Positions 11,938-24,737 of a DNA stretch of 64,000 nucleotides are shown piece after piece. The stretch comes from Neoscytalidium dimidiatum. Its lineage: Eukaryota > Ascomycota > Dothideomycetes > Botryosphaeriales > Botryosphaeriaceae. The notes beneath the pieces were generated by a model, which saw only the letters and a program-made list of their open reading frames with translations, ran no database searches and was not told the DNA's origin. The translations under genes and the position numbers were made by a program. The stretch's first letter is position 1; each line of letters starts with the position of its first letter. The DNA lies in contig CM074697.1 of the NCBI GenBank assembly GCA_037367355.1, forward strand, positions 3,534,001 to 3,598,000, written 5' to 3'.

Positions 11938-12587
11938 ATGGGCATCTGCGCTTCGTGCCTGGGCCTCGGCCGCCGGCCTCAACATGATGAGGTAAGATGC
12001 TGCTCGCCATAGACGAAGCCCGCCTGTGCGACTGACTCCCCGCCCTTACGCACAGCGCTCCGAAGCCTCACACCTCCTCGGTCCCGATCAGTACCAGCAC
12101 CAGTATGGCGCCGTTGCCCAACAAGGCCCGCACATGGGCATGAGTGCGCCCCAGCCCGACCCTGAGGAGATCAGACGACAGCGCGACGCTCTTGAGCGCA
12201 TCTGCGCCCAGACTTCGGAGTATGTTCCGTCCATCGCCGCTCCACTAGCCTACCCGCTAACCACCCCTCTCCCTTGACAGCAAATTGATTGATGTCTCGC
12301 AATCTGCCCATCCCGACGAAGGCCATAAGATGCACAGCGAATACCATCGCCTCTTCATGGAGCGCTTCCCCGCCGTGGCCCAACCCGAAGACAGCAGGCC
12401 CTCGTCCTCCGGAACCGCCTTCGACAACGAAGAAGCTGCCTGGCTGGCCGAGATCACAAAGTCGCAGGGCGAGGAAGGCGATTGGGACCATGTAAAGGTC
12501 ATTGACAACGGCTCCCTCACCATTCAGTTCGACGAAGTTCTGGGTTTGGACCGCAGGTCCGCGCCATCGCCTGTCGGTAGGCTGTGA
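11938..12587 (+). CDS. meh1: Ragulator/EGO complex membrane anchor, LAMTOR1/Ego1 family
   Basis: Three exons, 11938-11991, 12056-12219 and 12281-12587, encode 174 aa. The introns have GTAAGA and GTATGT donors and cag/acag acceptors. The start is fixed by the N-terminus MGICASCLG: Gly2 suits N-myristoylation and Cys4/Cys7 palmitoylation, the double lipid anchor of LAMTOR1/Ego1. A helical segment (EEIRRQRDALERIC) and the family-typical block KLIDVSQSA follow, then a conserved tail with WDHVKVIDNGSLTIQFDEV. In this family the protein tethers the Ragulator/EGO scaffold and Rag GTPases to the vacuole or late-endosome membrane, for amino-acid signalling to TORC1. Length is normal for fungi. The fungal members are very divergent, so the call rests on N-terminus, size and the IDVS block. 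Confidence 0.85.
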
Positions 12588-14709
12588 CCTGACCACCCGG
12601 ATTCCCCAGTATTACAACATCTGCGTGCATATCAGTTCCCTTGCGGAAAATCTACCCTCGCACACAGTGATCAAGCCTTTTTCCTTGGTTAACATGTCCA
12701 AAATGTCCAAAGGCTTCGGATAGATTCCGACGCTAAAGTTTTCCTTTGTTGTATTGTATGGCGCTAGAGCTGGAGTCTTCTGTGATGATATCTTTGGGAG
12801 TTGGCAGCCTCGTCGTTTGCAAGCAGATATACCCGATTTCATTTTGTCCCAGTATCTCCTAATCATCTCGCATATCGTTACGACTGCGTATCTGTAGTTT
12901 CCTAATCTGGTCAGTAGAGGGGTCTCTTCTCACAATTCAAGATTTTCTCGGATCAGCACTCGTGCAACGGTCACTGCGCGGTTTGATCACCGTCTCATGA
13001 AACCTGTTACATTCTTCGGACAATCCGCCAAGATTGGGATCAGCGCTCGCCTACTTGCAGCACATGGGCGTCTTGTGTAATGGTTCACCTGCAGTATTGC
13101 CCTCCATTCAGTAGCCAATCATGCTCACTCCTCTGTCAGCTTTACCGGTTGGCCTATGTGCTACCGGTGTCTGCCTTGGGTTGTAGTCCGCAGTCTTTGA
13201 GACGCTGTGGTACGTGTCCTCGAGCAAACAGATGCTGAAAAATACCACGGCCCTCCACAAACGGTGTTGCATGCATTCGATAGTTTCTCCACCCTCTGAT
13301 CAGGCATTACCCTTCACAGCCAAAATATCCTTCGTCATCGAAGTTCCTCGATATCTACTCCTAAATCCTAAGGCTTATGAAGAAATTTGACGCAAGCAGA
13401 GTTTGTAGGTCTGCTTATCTGCCACATGAGCTTTGTTTTAGCAAAGAGTGAACCTTGGAAGCTGCGCCAAGCTTGCATGCCTACTCAGGCTATTCTTTCC
13501 ATTTTGTCACATTTCGTGGCGGCCCTCACCATCTTCAGGTGTTGTAGAACTCTTCATGAGAAGGTATGCAAGATCCAAAGTGCATACGATCCTTCCCTTC
13601 GCGCCCACAAAGTAGTATACATAATAGGCTACCAAAGCCAGCAGAGAACATTTTTAGTAGCAATTAGACACCGTTTACCCTGCGTCCTCAGCTCGACTAC
13701 ACAACTATCACGCCGTAATCGTACATGTTCAAAACTACTCTGCAGCGTATGAAAATGTGGATGGAGTTTGACTGTAAAGAAGAAGAATACCTTTGTCAAA
13801 ACTCATAACAACTGGTTCATATATTCCAATTCAAAAAAGCTATAAAGATTTCCAAATCCTCCACTTTCGTTCCACTCAGAGCTCCCCCCTGCATGGACCC
13901 GCGAATTCAGGCTTCACCCAGGAACTTGTTGCATAGCTGCCGCCTCAGGTCATCTGAAGTTTCCTCTCTGATACCATCCGGACCGTCAACCTCTTGTATG
14001 ACATACAGGACTCATATTCCAGCCAAGCAGACACTTAATGTAGTTGATGTCTTGAGCGGTCAAGGGTAGCTCCATATAAGTGTTTGTTGCGATCGTTACC
14101 CCAACATAGAGGCTCAAAAGATGCCTGAGAATAGATTTTCGTCATTTGATTTCATCTAAATCTCGTTGCTAAAGTCAACTAGGTAGCCAGGACGGGTTGT
14201 TTCCAAAAATGAAGTCACACGTTTTGAAATCGATGCATTTTGGGGATTGTCCGGACTTTTCAGAGTGCTCGGATGCTATTAAGAGAGCCGTGTGGCATTC
14301 TGATGACTTGAGAGCACTCCATGGAATAGAAGCTTCTCTCAGGAGAATGTCCACTTCGCGAGCCAGAGCTGCTTCCTGAATAACTCAAGGCTTGGAGAAT
14401 CCGGTGCACTGCGCGCCTCGCATAAGATGCACAGTGTATTTTTAGTGGATATGAAGTCGCTAGAGCTGTACAAGCAGAGATATTGGCGCATCTATTAATT
14501 TGGTTCATGTCATAGTGTTCTGTAAACTTTGGCGGTGGCTTCGCTATCAGGTATTTCTTCAAACAAAAAAGTTTGGTGCCTCCTCTCCTCATGCAATATG
14601 CCATAAATCTTATCGTATGGTTAACATTTTTTTTTTATCACTGCGAATCGTTATCCCCTCCACATACACGCCATATGCTGAACACCGCACAGCCTCATCC
14701 CATGCATTT
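12588..14709. other. Gene-free stretch
   Basis: These 2.1 kb hold the 3' UTR of the Ragulator gene and the 3' end of the aminopeptidase gene. The base composition is more AT-rich than that of the genes. ORFs of about 60-120 codons have no recognisable content. I see no tRNA or repeat. Confidence 0.5.
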
Positions 14710-16387
14710 TTACACATCATGACCACAAGTGGCCAGGTGCCTCTCTCCCTCCAACTCAGTCCAGGGGAAACTTTCCAGGCTCTCACTAGTGAAGAAGCGC
14801 CTGTTCAACGAGGCCGTAGCATTCGAGGGCGTCTTCGGAATTAGCTCCGTACCATCGACCGCCAAAGTGGCGAGGACATGAGCAGCAGCCTGCGAAGCAA
14901 ATCAGCGCCTGGGCTGTTCTCAACAGTCAATTCTACACTTACCTTGGCATTGATGGTAAGCGTCGTGGGGTTCGAGTTGTTGAACGTATCGCAAACCTGA
15001 TGGTAGCACGGATCCTGCTCCACGCCGGTCCCCGTATGCAGGCCACCAACCGGCTTGTTCAGGGTCGACATGAAGCTCGCGTAGTCGCTGCCACCCGTGA
15101 ACACGGCCGGCGTGACGTTCAGGCCCTGGCCCGCCAAGTGATCCACGAAGAGCTTCTCGATGACCTCGGACCCCGGCGCGCCCGCGAGGCCATGAGTGCT
15201 GCCATCGCCGTCAAACACGCCGTAGTAGCCGCGCGACACCATGTCGAAGTTGAGGTACAGCAGCAGGTCGTCCGCGTCGCTGGTATTCGCGATGTTCGAC
15301 GTGTAGTACCGCGACCCGACCAGCCCGTTCTCCTCGGCGCCCCACCACGCGAAACGCACCTTGTTCCTGACGGAGAAGCGCTGCAGGGCGTGGAAGACCT
15401 CGAGGATGAGCGTGGTCCCGGACCCGTCGTCGTTGATGCCCGCGCCCGCCTGCACGGAGTCGAGGTGCGCGCCCAGCATGACCACGTTCGCGGCGTCGCC
15501 GCCCAGCGTCTCGGCGAAGACGTTCTGCGTGATCTGCGTCTCGATCGTCTGCGTCTGCTGGAAGAAGGCGGCGATGGTCTCGCCGGCCAGCAGGCGGTCG
15601 CGCAGCGCCCAGCCGTCCGCCTGGTTGATGAAGCCCGACGACACGAACGCTTCCGGGTCCGGCGCGGACAGCGTGCCGCCGGTGACCTTGGTCGGCACGT
15701 TGTTGTAGATGATCACGTTGCTGGCGCCGGCCGCCGCCGCGGGGCGCACGCGTCCCGCCAGCGTGCCGCCCGTCGGGCAGGTGCCGCGCTCGACGAGCAC
15801 GATTTTGCCGGCTACGTCGTAGTCGGCGTAGCCGTCGGCGCTGCAGCCGGCGTCGCCCGTCGGCCCGAGGACGAGCTCGGCGGTCACGCCTTCCGGGGGA
15901 GTGGAGGGCGAGTAGGTCAGGCCGTAGACGTAGTAGCTCGTGTTGTCGACCCGGAATTCGATGGACTCGACGCGGTTGAATAGCGCGGGGAAGTCTTGGA
16001 CCCAGTATTTGGCGGTGCTGTTGTAACCGGCGAGCTGGGATTTGATGTACTCTACCGAAGCCGTGTAGCCGGGGAGACCGAAAGCCTGGTTGAGGTTTTA
16101 GTTGGGTTGCAGCGAGGTTGGTGTTCGCGAGAATGAGTGTCTTACTCGGTTTCCCCCATTCTCGGTGGCGATCTTGTCAAGAGCGGCGAGGTTCTCCAAG
16201 AGACTGTCGATATGCTTAGCTACAGATCGAACGGGAATGATAGAAAATGATGTTTGATTTCTTCTTACCCTTCGGTCGTAATACCGGCTTGGAGAGCCTC
16301 CGAAGTGACGAGCGGCTTAGTTGCAACCGCAAGAGACAGCCGCGAGAAGGCTGCTCCAACAATCAAGCTTGTCAAAACGGGCTTCAT
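14710..16387 (-). CDS. Secreted M28 zinc aminopeptidase with PA domain
   Basis: Exon 3 (16085-14943) and exon 4 (14889-14710) join cleanly through a GTAAGT intron (14942-14890). Exon 2 ends at 16146 before a GTAAGA intron (16145-16086). Exon 1 starts with a signal peptide at ATG 16387 (MKPVLTSLIVGAAFSRL). The exon 1-2 join is uncertain: the best donor (after 16269) breaks the frame, while a weak GTATTA donor (after 16285) with acceptor before 16219 restores it and gives 499 aa. A PA-type insert lies around residues 130-230. The binuclear zinc ligands are all present: GAHLDS, NDDGSG, AEENG, NFDMVS and YHQVCD. The family removes N-terminal residues from peptides outside the cell (leucine aminopeptidase type). 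A TATA-like gatatatat lies about 60 bp upstream of the start. N-glycosylation sites are frequent. Confidence 0.85.
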
Positions 16388-18639
16388 GGTCGCGAGCGGG
16401 TAATTTTCAAGCTTCGTACCTCGCCCTTGCATGCGGTATTGAGCGCATATATATCCGTGGTGCAATTGCGCGGTTTGCTATCTTTCGCCTCCGGGCCGTC
16501 ATCTTCGTGCCAAGGGCGTCGTCGATGTGAGGTCTGTTGAAAGGTCTTGGAAGCATGGAGATTTGGACGTGATAGACAGGTCCAAGCAGGGTAATCAGCG
16601 GCCAAGACCGAGAGTTCGGAAAACAGACCCTGCGACCTTCCTATCGCGGCAAGGCGGGGTCTTGGTCAGGGACAGTAAAAACTCGTTGCCAAGTGCGGAC
16701 ACGAGCACATCTTCCCAAGCGTGCTATGAAGGATTCTGAGTACAAATGGCGGGATTGCCGCGCATACATGACCTGCCCTTCATGGACGATATAGCTGCCG
16801 CTCGACACAATCGCCATCGCGTGAGGTGGAGTCGCTGACATTCAGTTAAGGACATATCCGGGAGCAGAGCGGGAATATGTATGCTGTTTGGCGCGCACTG
16901 GCAGAGATGCCAGGCGGCGAAGCTATAGAGCGATGGCAAGATCACACGAAGGTGGGATGAAAGAGTGAGTTGAGGAGTTTTTGTGGTGTTGAGGCCCGGG
17001 TGCGTGCGGGGGTCTTGGCTCCTTCCGAGCCGCCGGACTGGGAACTGGAAATCTCGGCCCTGAGTTCCCCTCACCTCACGGCGTCATTCAATGTCTCGAA
17101 AGACAAGCTTGTCAACTTCGTTTTCGTTCCTGGCTGCACATCAACTGATGCGGTACTGACCCCGTACATCGATCGCCATATATGGTTGACATAACCCACC
17201 GCTACTTAGTCCCTTGTATCTCCACAGATCCAGCTTTGCGCATAGGGCCGTCGCATGCGGACCTTTCTGGGTTCCACTCTTCGTAGAGAAGTAGACGGAT
17301 GCAACCGATCCCCTTGCTATCGATCGCATCCCTCATACTAACACGCTGCGGGCGGAAGGAATACGGCGACCGCCGCCAAAGCCAGCGAGGCAGCCGTCCC
17401 ATTAGCTAATTACAGCGACGCGTGACTTGTTAAAACCATTCGATCAATTATTTGCTAGTGGCTTTTCGACTTCGTCTTTGCCAGCTCACCTGAACGTCGG
17501 CGCAGGCTCCTGAGTCTTTGTTCGCGGAGAGGGCCGCTGTTGGGCAGTGCGTAGGAAACGCCACCCTCTGCGCTGGGCCGTCTGCACCAGTAGTTCTCAA
17601 TCTGCGACCGCACGTACTGTTGCAGACTCTCCCCTGCGGTCTCCAATCTCACTATATTCCATTGTATCGCTACTTGGAAGATCGCCCCAAACGGTCAGAT
17701 GCTGTATTCTGGCATGGTCTACCACAACCATGGTGGGCTTTTTTTTTTTTTTTTAAGCTACTACCCGTCGGGTCCAAATACCCCTGGGCGTAGTATACTC
17801 TCAGTCAGGCCACAACCGTCCGCCACGTTCCACATTTTCACCACTGCCGGCTCTCACTCAACGTTCGCATACCCAACGACGGCGACAGAGGTGCGTGCAA
17901 CGATGCAAAGATCCTTCACTCGAGATCTGAAGGTCTAGACCGGCTCTGTCCCCCGCTGCCGACTAGATGCCGAGGCGACGCAGAGGAGAATGCCGCAGCA
18001 CGCGCATACCCGCCCGAAGAGTGATTTTGAGTGCCGGGCAGATCCGCGGACTTAGCCTCTTTTTCCCCTGATTTTAGTCTTCTCGACTGCATTCGTAGCT
18101 AGTTTCCACGTGCTGGACTCAGCTCAAAGCCCCGTTGAAGTAAAATCCCGACGCTAGCTTACCCTTTTCAGTTAGTCTGCCCCGCCCAGCCAGCCATCAC
18201 GCTCGCACAGGTCGAGAGCGCCAGGCCGATATACTCATTTGGGCGAAATGATCAGTTCGAGATGCGTCTGAGTGGGGCGAAAATCCTTCGCTTTGCTCTC
18301 AAATTGGCACGATACCCTTGCAAGTCTGCAGCTCTTTCAGAGCCGCATGAGCCATCAAGTCTTGCCGTCCTCCACCGGACATTACCGTCGCCTGACAAGA
18401 CGCCTATACCACGGATCTGGTCAAGCAACCACACCATGGCTTCGACATGGCTTCAGGATGGCTTTCACAGCTGACTATTGCATTCAGCTTCTTCGGCCAC
18501 GCCGTCGAAGACCATCAAGCCGCAGCAAAAGCCTCCAGACTACTAGGACTGACGGAAATGTGTATAAGTAGCTGGGCTCCTATCAGCAAAATGTTGCATC
18601 CAGCAAGCAGCAAGAATCTTCACTGGTCTTTTCTTGATC
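16388..18639. other. Gene-free stretch, shared upstream region
   Basis: It separates the divergent aminopeptidase and surface-protein genes (2.25 kb). It holds a 16-T run at 17739-17754 and no ORF with recognisable content. The last 100 bp before 18640 are a plausible 5' UTR. I see no RNA gene. Confidence 0.5.
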
Positions 18640-21156
18640 ATGCGGTCTCTCATCGTTCTTCCCGCGCTCGCTGCGCTGGGCGCCTCCCAGTCCACCTCCA
18701 GCTCCACCGACATTCCTGCCGATGCCAACCCCACACCGGACGCTCTTGATGTTGCTTTCCTGAGGGGAGTTGTCGTCCCGACTTACACAACCGTTGAGGG
18801 AGTGTCTTCTCAGGATGTCCCCTACTCTACCGCTACTGCAATCGCTGCCGTCCAAGCCGATCAGAGCGAGACTCCTCTCTCCGTTTTCCCTGCCGTCACT
18901 ACCGTCGCCATCAACGCTGCTGGAGAGGATGGCGCTACTGCAACTGCGACTCCTACAGCCGCGAAGCGCGACGTGGAAGGAGAAATCCTCGAGAAGCGCA
19001 CAGCCTGCGCTCCTCAGGCAACCATCTCCAATTACTACAATGTGGATGTCTCTACCTATGACAATTTCAAGGCGGATACGAAGATCTCCTCCGTTGCGAA
19101 TGCTGCAGCTACTCCGCAGGGTTACTTCCAGAACTTCAAGAACCAGGATGGTGCTAACAGTGCCTGTAAGACTTTGAATAAGCTTTAGTCGCTTCTTTTC
19201 TGACCCTTTTACAGATGCCTATTTGGGCTACACTGTTCTCGAGACTGGATATGATGTCAACTCCTGCGCTACCATCTGTAATGGTAAGGATGGATGTCTG
19301 GCTTTCAACATCTTCTTTGAGCGCGATCCCGTCGTCAAACCGGGCTCTGGCTGCGAAGATCCCGACGCCTTCGCCAATATCAAGTACGTCCTTCCCCTTG
19401 GGCATTTCGGTAACAATCATGGCAGCATCAGCTAACAAAGAACAGGTGTTCCTTCTGGGGTAGCGCTCTCGATGCTTCCACGGCCAACAACTACGGTCAA
19501 TGGCGCGATCAGTTCCACGTCGGAATTGCTGGCTCCAACGCATACACCTCGTACGAGGTTGGTGGACCTATCGATGGCTGGAGTGACCCCCTCAGCCTCG
19601 ACAACGCTGCTCTCAATGCCCCTCTGAGGGATTGCGCTGGTACTTGGACCTACATGGGTTACAAACTTTTCCAGGATGGACCTTTCGACCCCACTCTCTG
19701 CGCTGCTGCTTGTGACGCTCAGACCGAGTACAACACTGCCCATCCTCCTTCCAGCGGATACACTCCTTTGTGCGCTGGCTTCGGTACCTACCTCTTGACC
19801 AAGACGAACTCCACGGGCTCCTATGTCCAGGGCCAGATGTGCACAATGTACACCTCCGCCTGGGACAAGGAGTACGCCGTCAATACGGTTTCCTACGATG
19901 ACTCCATCGGTGCCAAGTACACTTACAGCTACAGCTTCTTCTACTCGAAGTCTCAGCTGCAGCCCGTCTGCTCCGCCGACCTTACCTATCTTCAGAGCAA
20001 CGCTGCCGACTTCTGCACGTCCTATATTTCCTATAGCCAGCCCACTACTACCGTGACCGCTACCATCACGCCAAGCGGCTTCATCACCCAAGTGCAAACC
20101 GTCTCCACCGCTACTACTACCGTCCCCGGTACTGTCACCGGTAACGCAGTCTGGAAGCGCGATGAGTCCGAGACGCCCACCACCACGGCTACCGCTACCG
20201 ACTTCACAACCGTCGCCGACCTGCCCGCCAGCTCGATCGCCGTGCTCGCTCAAATCACCGTCGGTCTGCCGCCGCTCAACAGCACCTTCCCGAGCGTCAC
20301 CGCAGCCAGCAACACCACCACGCTCGCGAAGCGCGCGGTTGCCACCCCGTCGGCCATCTCTGGCTGGCCGGCCATCAAGATCTCCGCCGCATGCTCGCAA
20401 ATCGCGACGGGCACCTCCACCGTGACGGCCACCACCACTGCCGCGACCCTCACAACGACCGTCGCCACGACCGCCACCGCCACCGTCGGCACCTGCACGC
20501 TCCCCACGCAGCTCCCCTCTCTCTTCGCCTGGACGCCCATCTTCGGTGCGTGGGACAGCACCCTCGGCCAGCCCACCACCAACCCGTCCGGCTACGCTTG
20601 GGACATGTCCTGGACCGTCCAGCTCCCCTTCTCCGTCTGCGCGTTCGGCACCTGCAGCTCCGTCGTCTCGGTCGGCTCCGACGGCTACATCACCTTCGGC
20701 GACGTGTCGCTGAACCTCTACTCGGGTCTCGGCTACGGCCTGTACATCTACCCGGGCGCGCCGCACGGCGTCTTCTGGCGCGTCAGCGGCACCGAGGGCC
20801 AGCGCAAGATCGCGTTCGCCTGGTACTCGGCCACCATCGCGTGGGGCCACCAGAGCACGCACGTGAGCGCCGAGTTCGACGAGGCGAAGAGCGGCAGCGT
20901 CACTTTCAGGTACTTCGACGTCGTGCAGGATGCGCCCTACTATGACACGGTGAGCATCTACGTGCAGAAGGGTAGCCAGCGCACGTGGGCGCTCCCCTAC
21001 GGCACCAAGGTTGCCGCCGGCACGCAGTACGTCGTGGACACGAACGCGGATGGCAGCGCGAGCATCACGACGTCGGCGCACGATCGCATCGATTGCTGCA
21101 CGAAGGCCGGGTGGCATAGCTGCACGGAGTTTGGTGCGGTGGCGCAGAGTTCTTGA
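18640..21156 (+). CDS. Secreted Cys-rich surface protein with Kex2 sites
   Basis: Three exons, 18640-19165, 19215-19383 and 19446-21156, encode 801 aa. The introns are 49 and 62 nt, and both joins restore codons (TAT and AAG). The start is the ATG at 18640, which opens a signal peptide (MRSLIVLPALAALGASQS). Several Kex2-type dibasic sites follow (AAKRD, LEKRT, VWKRD, LAKRA), so the precursor may be cut into pieces. The middle holds a Cys-patterned segment (CATICNGKDGCLAFN) and a second one (CAAACD), resembling PAN-like folds. Thr-rich linkers and a compact C-terminal domain with Gly/Tyr/Trp-rich beta strands and paired Cys come next. Such architectures occur in fungal wall and adhesion proteins; I do not know a specific function. 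The C-terminal third is strikingly GC-rich compared with the N-terminal exons. Confidence 0.8.
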
Positions 21157-21717
21157 GAGGGCGACTGCGGAAAAAGGGGATGAGGGAGAGATGACGTGAT
21201 ATCGTTTAATATTTCTATTTTTGCCTTTTTAGAAGCAACGGGAAACCAGGCTTTTGGAGCAGCCTCTTTTTTTGTCAGACTTTTGCTAAATACGACGTTA
21301 TTTTATATACTTTCTGCCATGATCGTTAATGTGGACTGTGCGCGCGGTGTCTTACTTCAATTGCCGAACATTCGAGTCGCGCGTCGATGAGCCGTTTAGT
21401 GCCTCGCGAATGAACGGTATTTGGCGGTCTTCAAAGATGCTTACTCGGCTGCTGTCCAATGGTTGACCTACGTCCAAGAGTGGCTCGTGTGCTCTGGTGG
21501 GGAAACTTTCAGGAAGGTTTGGCAAGGGTGGAAACAAACACCAGCGGCCGAGCTTGGCTCCCCGACAATTACATACCGCGGAATATCACGGATCTTGACC
21601 ATGACACAGTCGACAAAGACATCTTAAAGACTTAAGATAAGCACATTCCCCCGTGTCGTCCCCTCGCATTGTAAACAGTCCACTCTTTACTGCTCCAGTC
21701 TAATATACACATCTATA

Positions 21718-23215
21718 ATGAAGCTCAGCTTCACCATCATTACTGGCCTTTTCACTTCGGCCTTGGCCTCGCCTACCGGTAAAGATCAGTTTAAGCCGGA
21801 GGATATTATAGAGCGTGATTGTGTCGTGCTCGGAGGAGGTGCGGCAGGCATATATGCGGCTGTTCGTCTTCGTGACTATGGCAAGAGCGTTGTCGTGATT
21901 GAAAAGGACGTTCGCGCGGTAAGTTCATTCTAAGTTCCTGCAATTGCTCCCCTCTAACGGAACTTCTTGTCAGGGTGGTCACGTCGACACATACTCCCCT
22001 CCTGGATCCCCAGCAGCCCTTGACTTTGGTGTCCTTGCCTACCTGGAACTTCCCGGCGTGCGCGACTTTTTTGGCCGCTTCGGGATCGAACTTACGCCAG
22101 CTCCAAACCCTGGCTACCAAACGCAGTATGTGGATTTCTCTACCGGGTTGCCAGTCACCTCCGGAAACACTGCGGATGCAACCGCCAATCCGCAAGCCGT
22201 GCAGCAAGCCCTTGGGACCTACGGACAACTGTCAGCTCAGTACTTGAACTACACCTTCCCTTCGCTCATCCAGCTTCCTGTCGACGAATCCCTTCCCGAG
22301 GATCTCACACTCCCGTTCGGAGAATTCGTGCAAAAATACAACCTCCAAGCCGCCGTCCCCACCATCTGGGGTTTCGTCAACTGGGTCGGCGACGTCCTGC
22401 GTGAGCCCACCGCCTTCATCCTCAGCCAATTCTCCGCCGTCCACCTGAACGCCACCGCCAACCAAGGCCTCCTCCTGCCAACCACCCTCAACAACAGCGT
22501 CCTCTACGACCGCGCCGCCCAATCCCTCGGCCCCGACATCCTCTTCTCCAGCACCGTCACCTACGCCGAGCGCACCGACTCCTCCATCACCCTCCTCGTC
22601 AACTCCGGCGGCTGCCCCAAGCTCATCAAAGCCAAGAAGCTCATCGTCACGATCCCGCCGCTCGCCGCGACCCTCGCGCCGCTCGGCCTCGACGACCACG
22701 AAGCCGCCATCTTCGCGCGCTGGACCTGCCAGGCCGGGTACGTCGGCGTGCTCGCCGCCACCGGCCTGCCCGACAACCTCGACCTCGTCAACAGCGTGCC
22801 CGACGCCGCGCCCGACACGCTCAACCTGCCGGGCCGCGGCGGCGCCTCCTACGTCTGGAACTTCGTCTACTCGTCCTTCCCGGGCCTGTACCGCGTCAAC
22901 GTCATCGGCGCGCCCGACCTGACGCCCGCCGGCGCGCGCGCGCTCGTCTCCGACGCCGCGGCCAAGATCAGGGCCGCCGGCACGCGCCCGTTCGAGGAGC
23001 CGACGTGGCTGGATGTCGGGAACCACACCCCGCTGCAGTGCAGGCCGCGGCCGGAGGACCTGGAGGAGGGGTTCTATCAGCAGGCCTTTGGGTTGAATGG
23101 GCATAGGGGCACGTTTTATGCCGGGGCGGCGTGGGCGAGCGATTATACGAGCGTGCATTGGACATACCTGGAGAGCACGATTCTGCCGAAGGTGTTGCAG
23201 GCTCTGGGTGCGTAA
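21718..23215 (+). CDS. Secreted FAD-dependent amine-oxidase-like oxidoreductase
   Basis: Two exons, 21718-21918 and 21974-23215 (GTAAGT donor, phase 0), encode 480 aa. A signal peptide (MKLSFTIITGLFTSALAS) is followed by the dinucleotide-binding loop VVLGGGAAGIYAAV and the acidic strand end VVVIEKD. GGHVDTY then corresponds to the GG motif of the flavin amine oxidase superfamily. A late segment (GTFYAGAAWASDYTSVHW) corresponds to the C-terminal FAD-binding motif. The protein probably oxidises a small secreted substrate and yields peroxide; the substrate cannot be read from sequence. The start is supported by a TATA-like and CT-rich leader just upstream. Codon use becomes strongly C-ending in the middle of exon 2. 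Confidence 0.85.
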
Positions 23216-23468
23216 GCGCGAGTGAGCCCCGAGTGTCGTGATGCGTGGTTGTGGGAGTGTAATGGCGGGGCTGCACTGTTTTGTATAGGTATCAAACCGC
23301 ACTGCTCATTAGGTGTGCGGCTAATAGTGATCTATCCCTAATACCTTTTTCCCGTTCTGATGGTCCGAGGAGGGGTTTCCGACACTGAATTGGCGGGCTA
23401 TGTTTCCTAAATAATATCTAGTTTGTTTGCAGAAACTTTGTTACCGTGTGCAGTCGTTGTGAGGCGGT

Positions 23469-24737
23469 TCAGTGATAATAAGCCCTGTGTAATTCAGTCA
23501 AGAAATCAACCAGATGCATGTAGAATCGCTGGAAAATATTGTGACAAGTAGTAGGGTGACAAAGCATAGATTTGGAGCTTCGACGAACACGCGCATGACG
23601 TGCGACATCAGGACTACTTTGTCCAGCATTCTTGGCTAATTGGCTAATAACTTGATGCAAGCCGATTTCGTCGGCCAGATTGATCGCGGTGCAGAGAAGT
23701 CTCCAAGATGTCAGGTTCACTAATCTCATCGATTCGTGGCACATGCGCGCTTCAGCCTCTATATCATTCTTCGCCGCCGCGGGATTCAAGCCGTATGCAT
23801 GAAGTAGACACCCGCCGGATACTTTGCTCGAGAACGGAACAACGTCGAGGGGCTGTTGGTGCCATGTCGAGGATCAGGACGCTCTTCATGACACCTAAAG
23901 CCGTAGATTTGCGACTGCATGGGAGCTTGAAAGACCAGACGAATGTTTGGATGTCGGATTGCACATGCCGATACATGATCCCATGCATTTGAACTACCCT
24001 AGAAGAAGATGCGGGAGCATGGTATCAGGTATACCTCACCGCAACCGTTAAGATGGTTCCGCAAAGCAGCGTCTCCTCAGATAGAAGCTTTTCCCAGTAC
24101 ATAGGCGAGCTGTACCTATGGTCGACGATTGGAAAGAAAGCATGGATGCGCTTGGAAGAAGTAGCTGATAAGGTAGTCCGCCTTGCGTGGGGTGAGGAGG
24201 TCGTCCAAGCAGAACGGAAAGCGTGTTCATGCGGACATATCGTAGGCGGGTTCCATTAGCGCATCGATCTCATAGTGCTTATACTCCTAGCGAGCGATCG
24301 GAGGTCTAGATTATGTATTGAAACTGGGTTGATCCGCTTCATTTTCTTTGAGCTTTACTGGCGGGCAAGCCTCCTCCACCGAAGCTATGGCCAAATTCTC
24401 TGTACTAGCGTTCGACAGACCGGTCGTTTCGCGGTCCGTGACTTCATTCGTCGCGTTGGGCCAAAGACGCACTCAAGCCTCGCGCGACGGCACCTGCTCC
24501 AGGGCGGCTGAGGCGTGTCCGAATCGCCGAGTTGATACTTGATTTTTTTCTTTTTTGCTTCTTGCATTCTATGCAAGCCTGGTAGTTCCGACGCTTTGGC
24601 GTCCTCGGTAAGCCGGACCTGTTTGATTCGGCAGGATTTGCCAACGGTGGGTTACGCAATAGGCAAGGGAAGATGTGGTGTGTTGAAGTTACGATGCTGT
24701 GGAAAGAGACTTTTTCTGAATGCTTCGGTCTGGGCAC
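23469..24737 (-). pseudogene. Relic of a Zn2Cys6 fungal transcription factor
   Basis: Pieces of one protein lie collinear on the minus strand in different frames. At about 24.65-24.57 kb RRNYQACIECKKQK matches the start of a Zn2Cys6 DNA-binding domain. At about 24.55-24.44 kb, in another frame, QLGDSDTPQPPWSRCRRARL and ECVFGPTRR match its second half. In the usual C-x2-C-x6-C ... C-x2-C-x6-C pattern, the third Cys is Tyr and the fourth Trp. Near 24.2-24.1 kb HPTQGGLPYQLL, and near 23.75-23.6 kb RLVNLTSWRLLCTAINLADE, match the regulatory domain. Frameshifts, stops and the lost zinc ligands mean it cannot make a working factor. The decay is not RIP-like: CA and TG remain frequent. It may once have regulated a neighbour. 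Confidence 0.65.

Noticed and set aside
15000..15983. 327-codon plus-strand ORF
   Set aside because: Antisense shadow of the M28 aminopeptidase exon, Arg/Val/Ala-rich and without motifs.
19432..21117. 561-codon minus-strand ORF
   Set aside because: It lies wholly opposite the well-supported surface-protein exon 3, is Gly/Arg/Asp-biased as expected from C-ending codons on the other strand, and has no domain.
22232..23302. 356-codon minus-strand ORF
   Set aside because: Shadow of the FAD oxidoreductase exon 2 with skewed Gly/Ala/Arg/Val composition.
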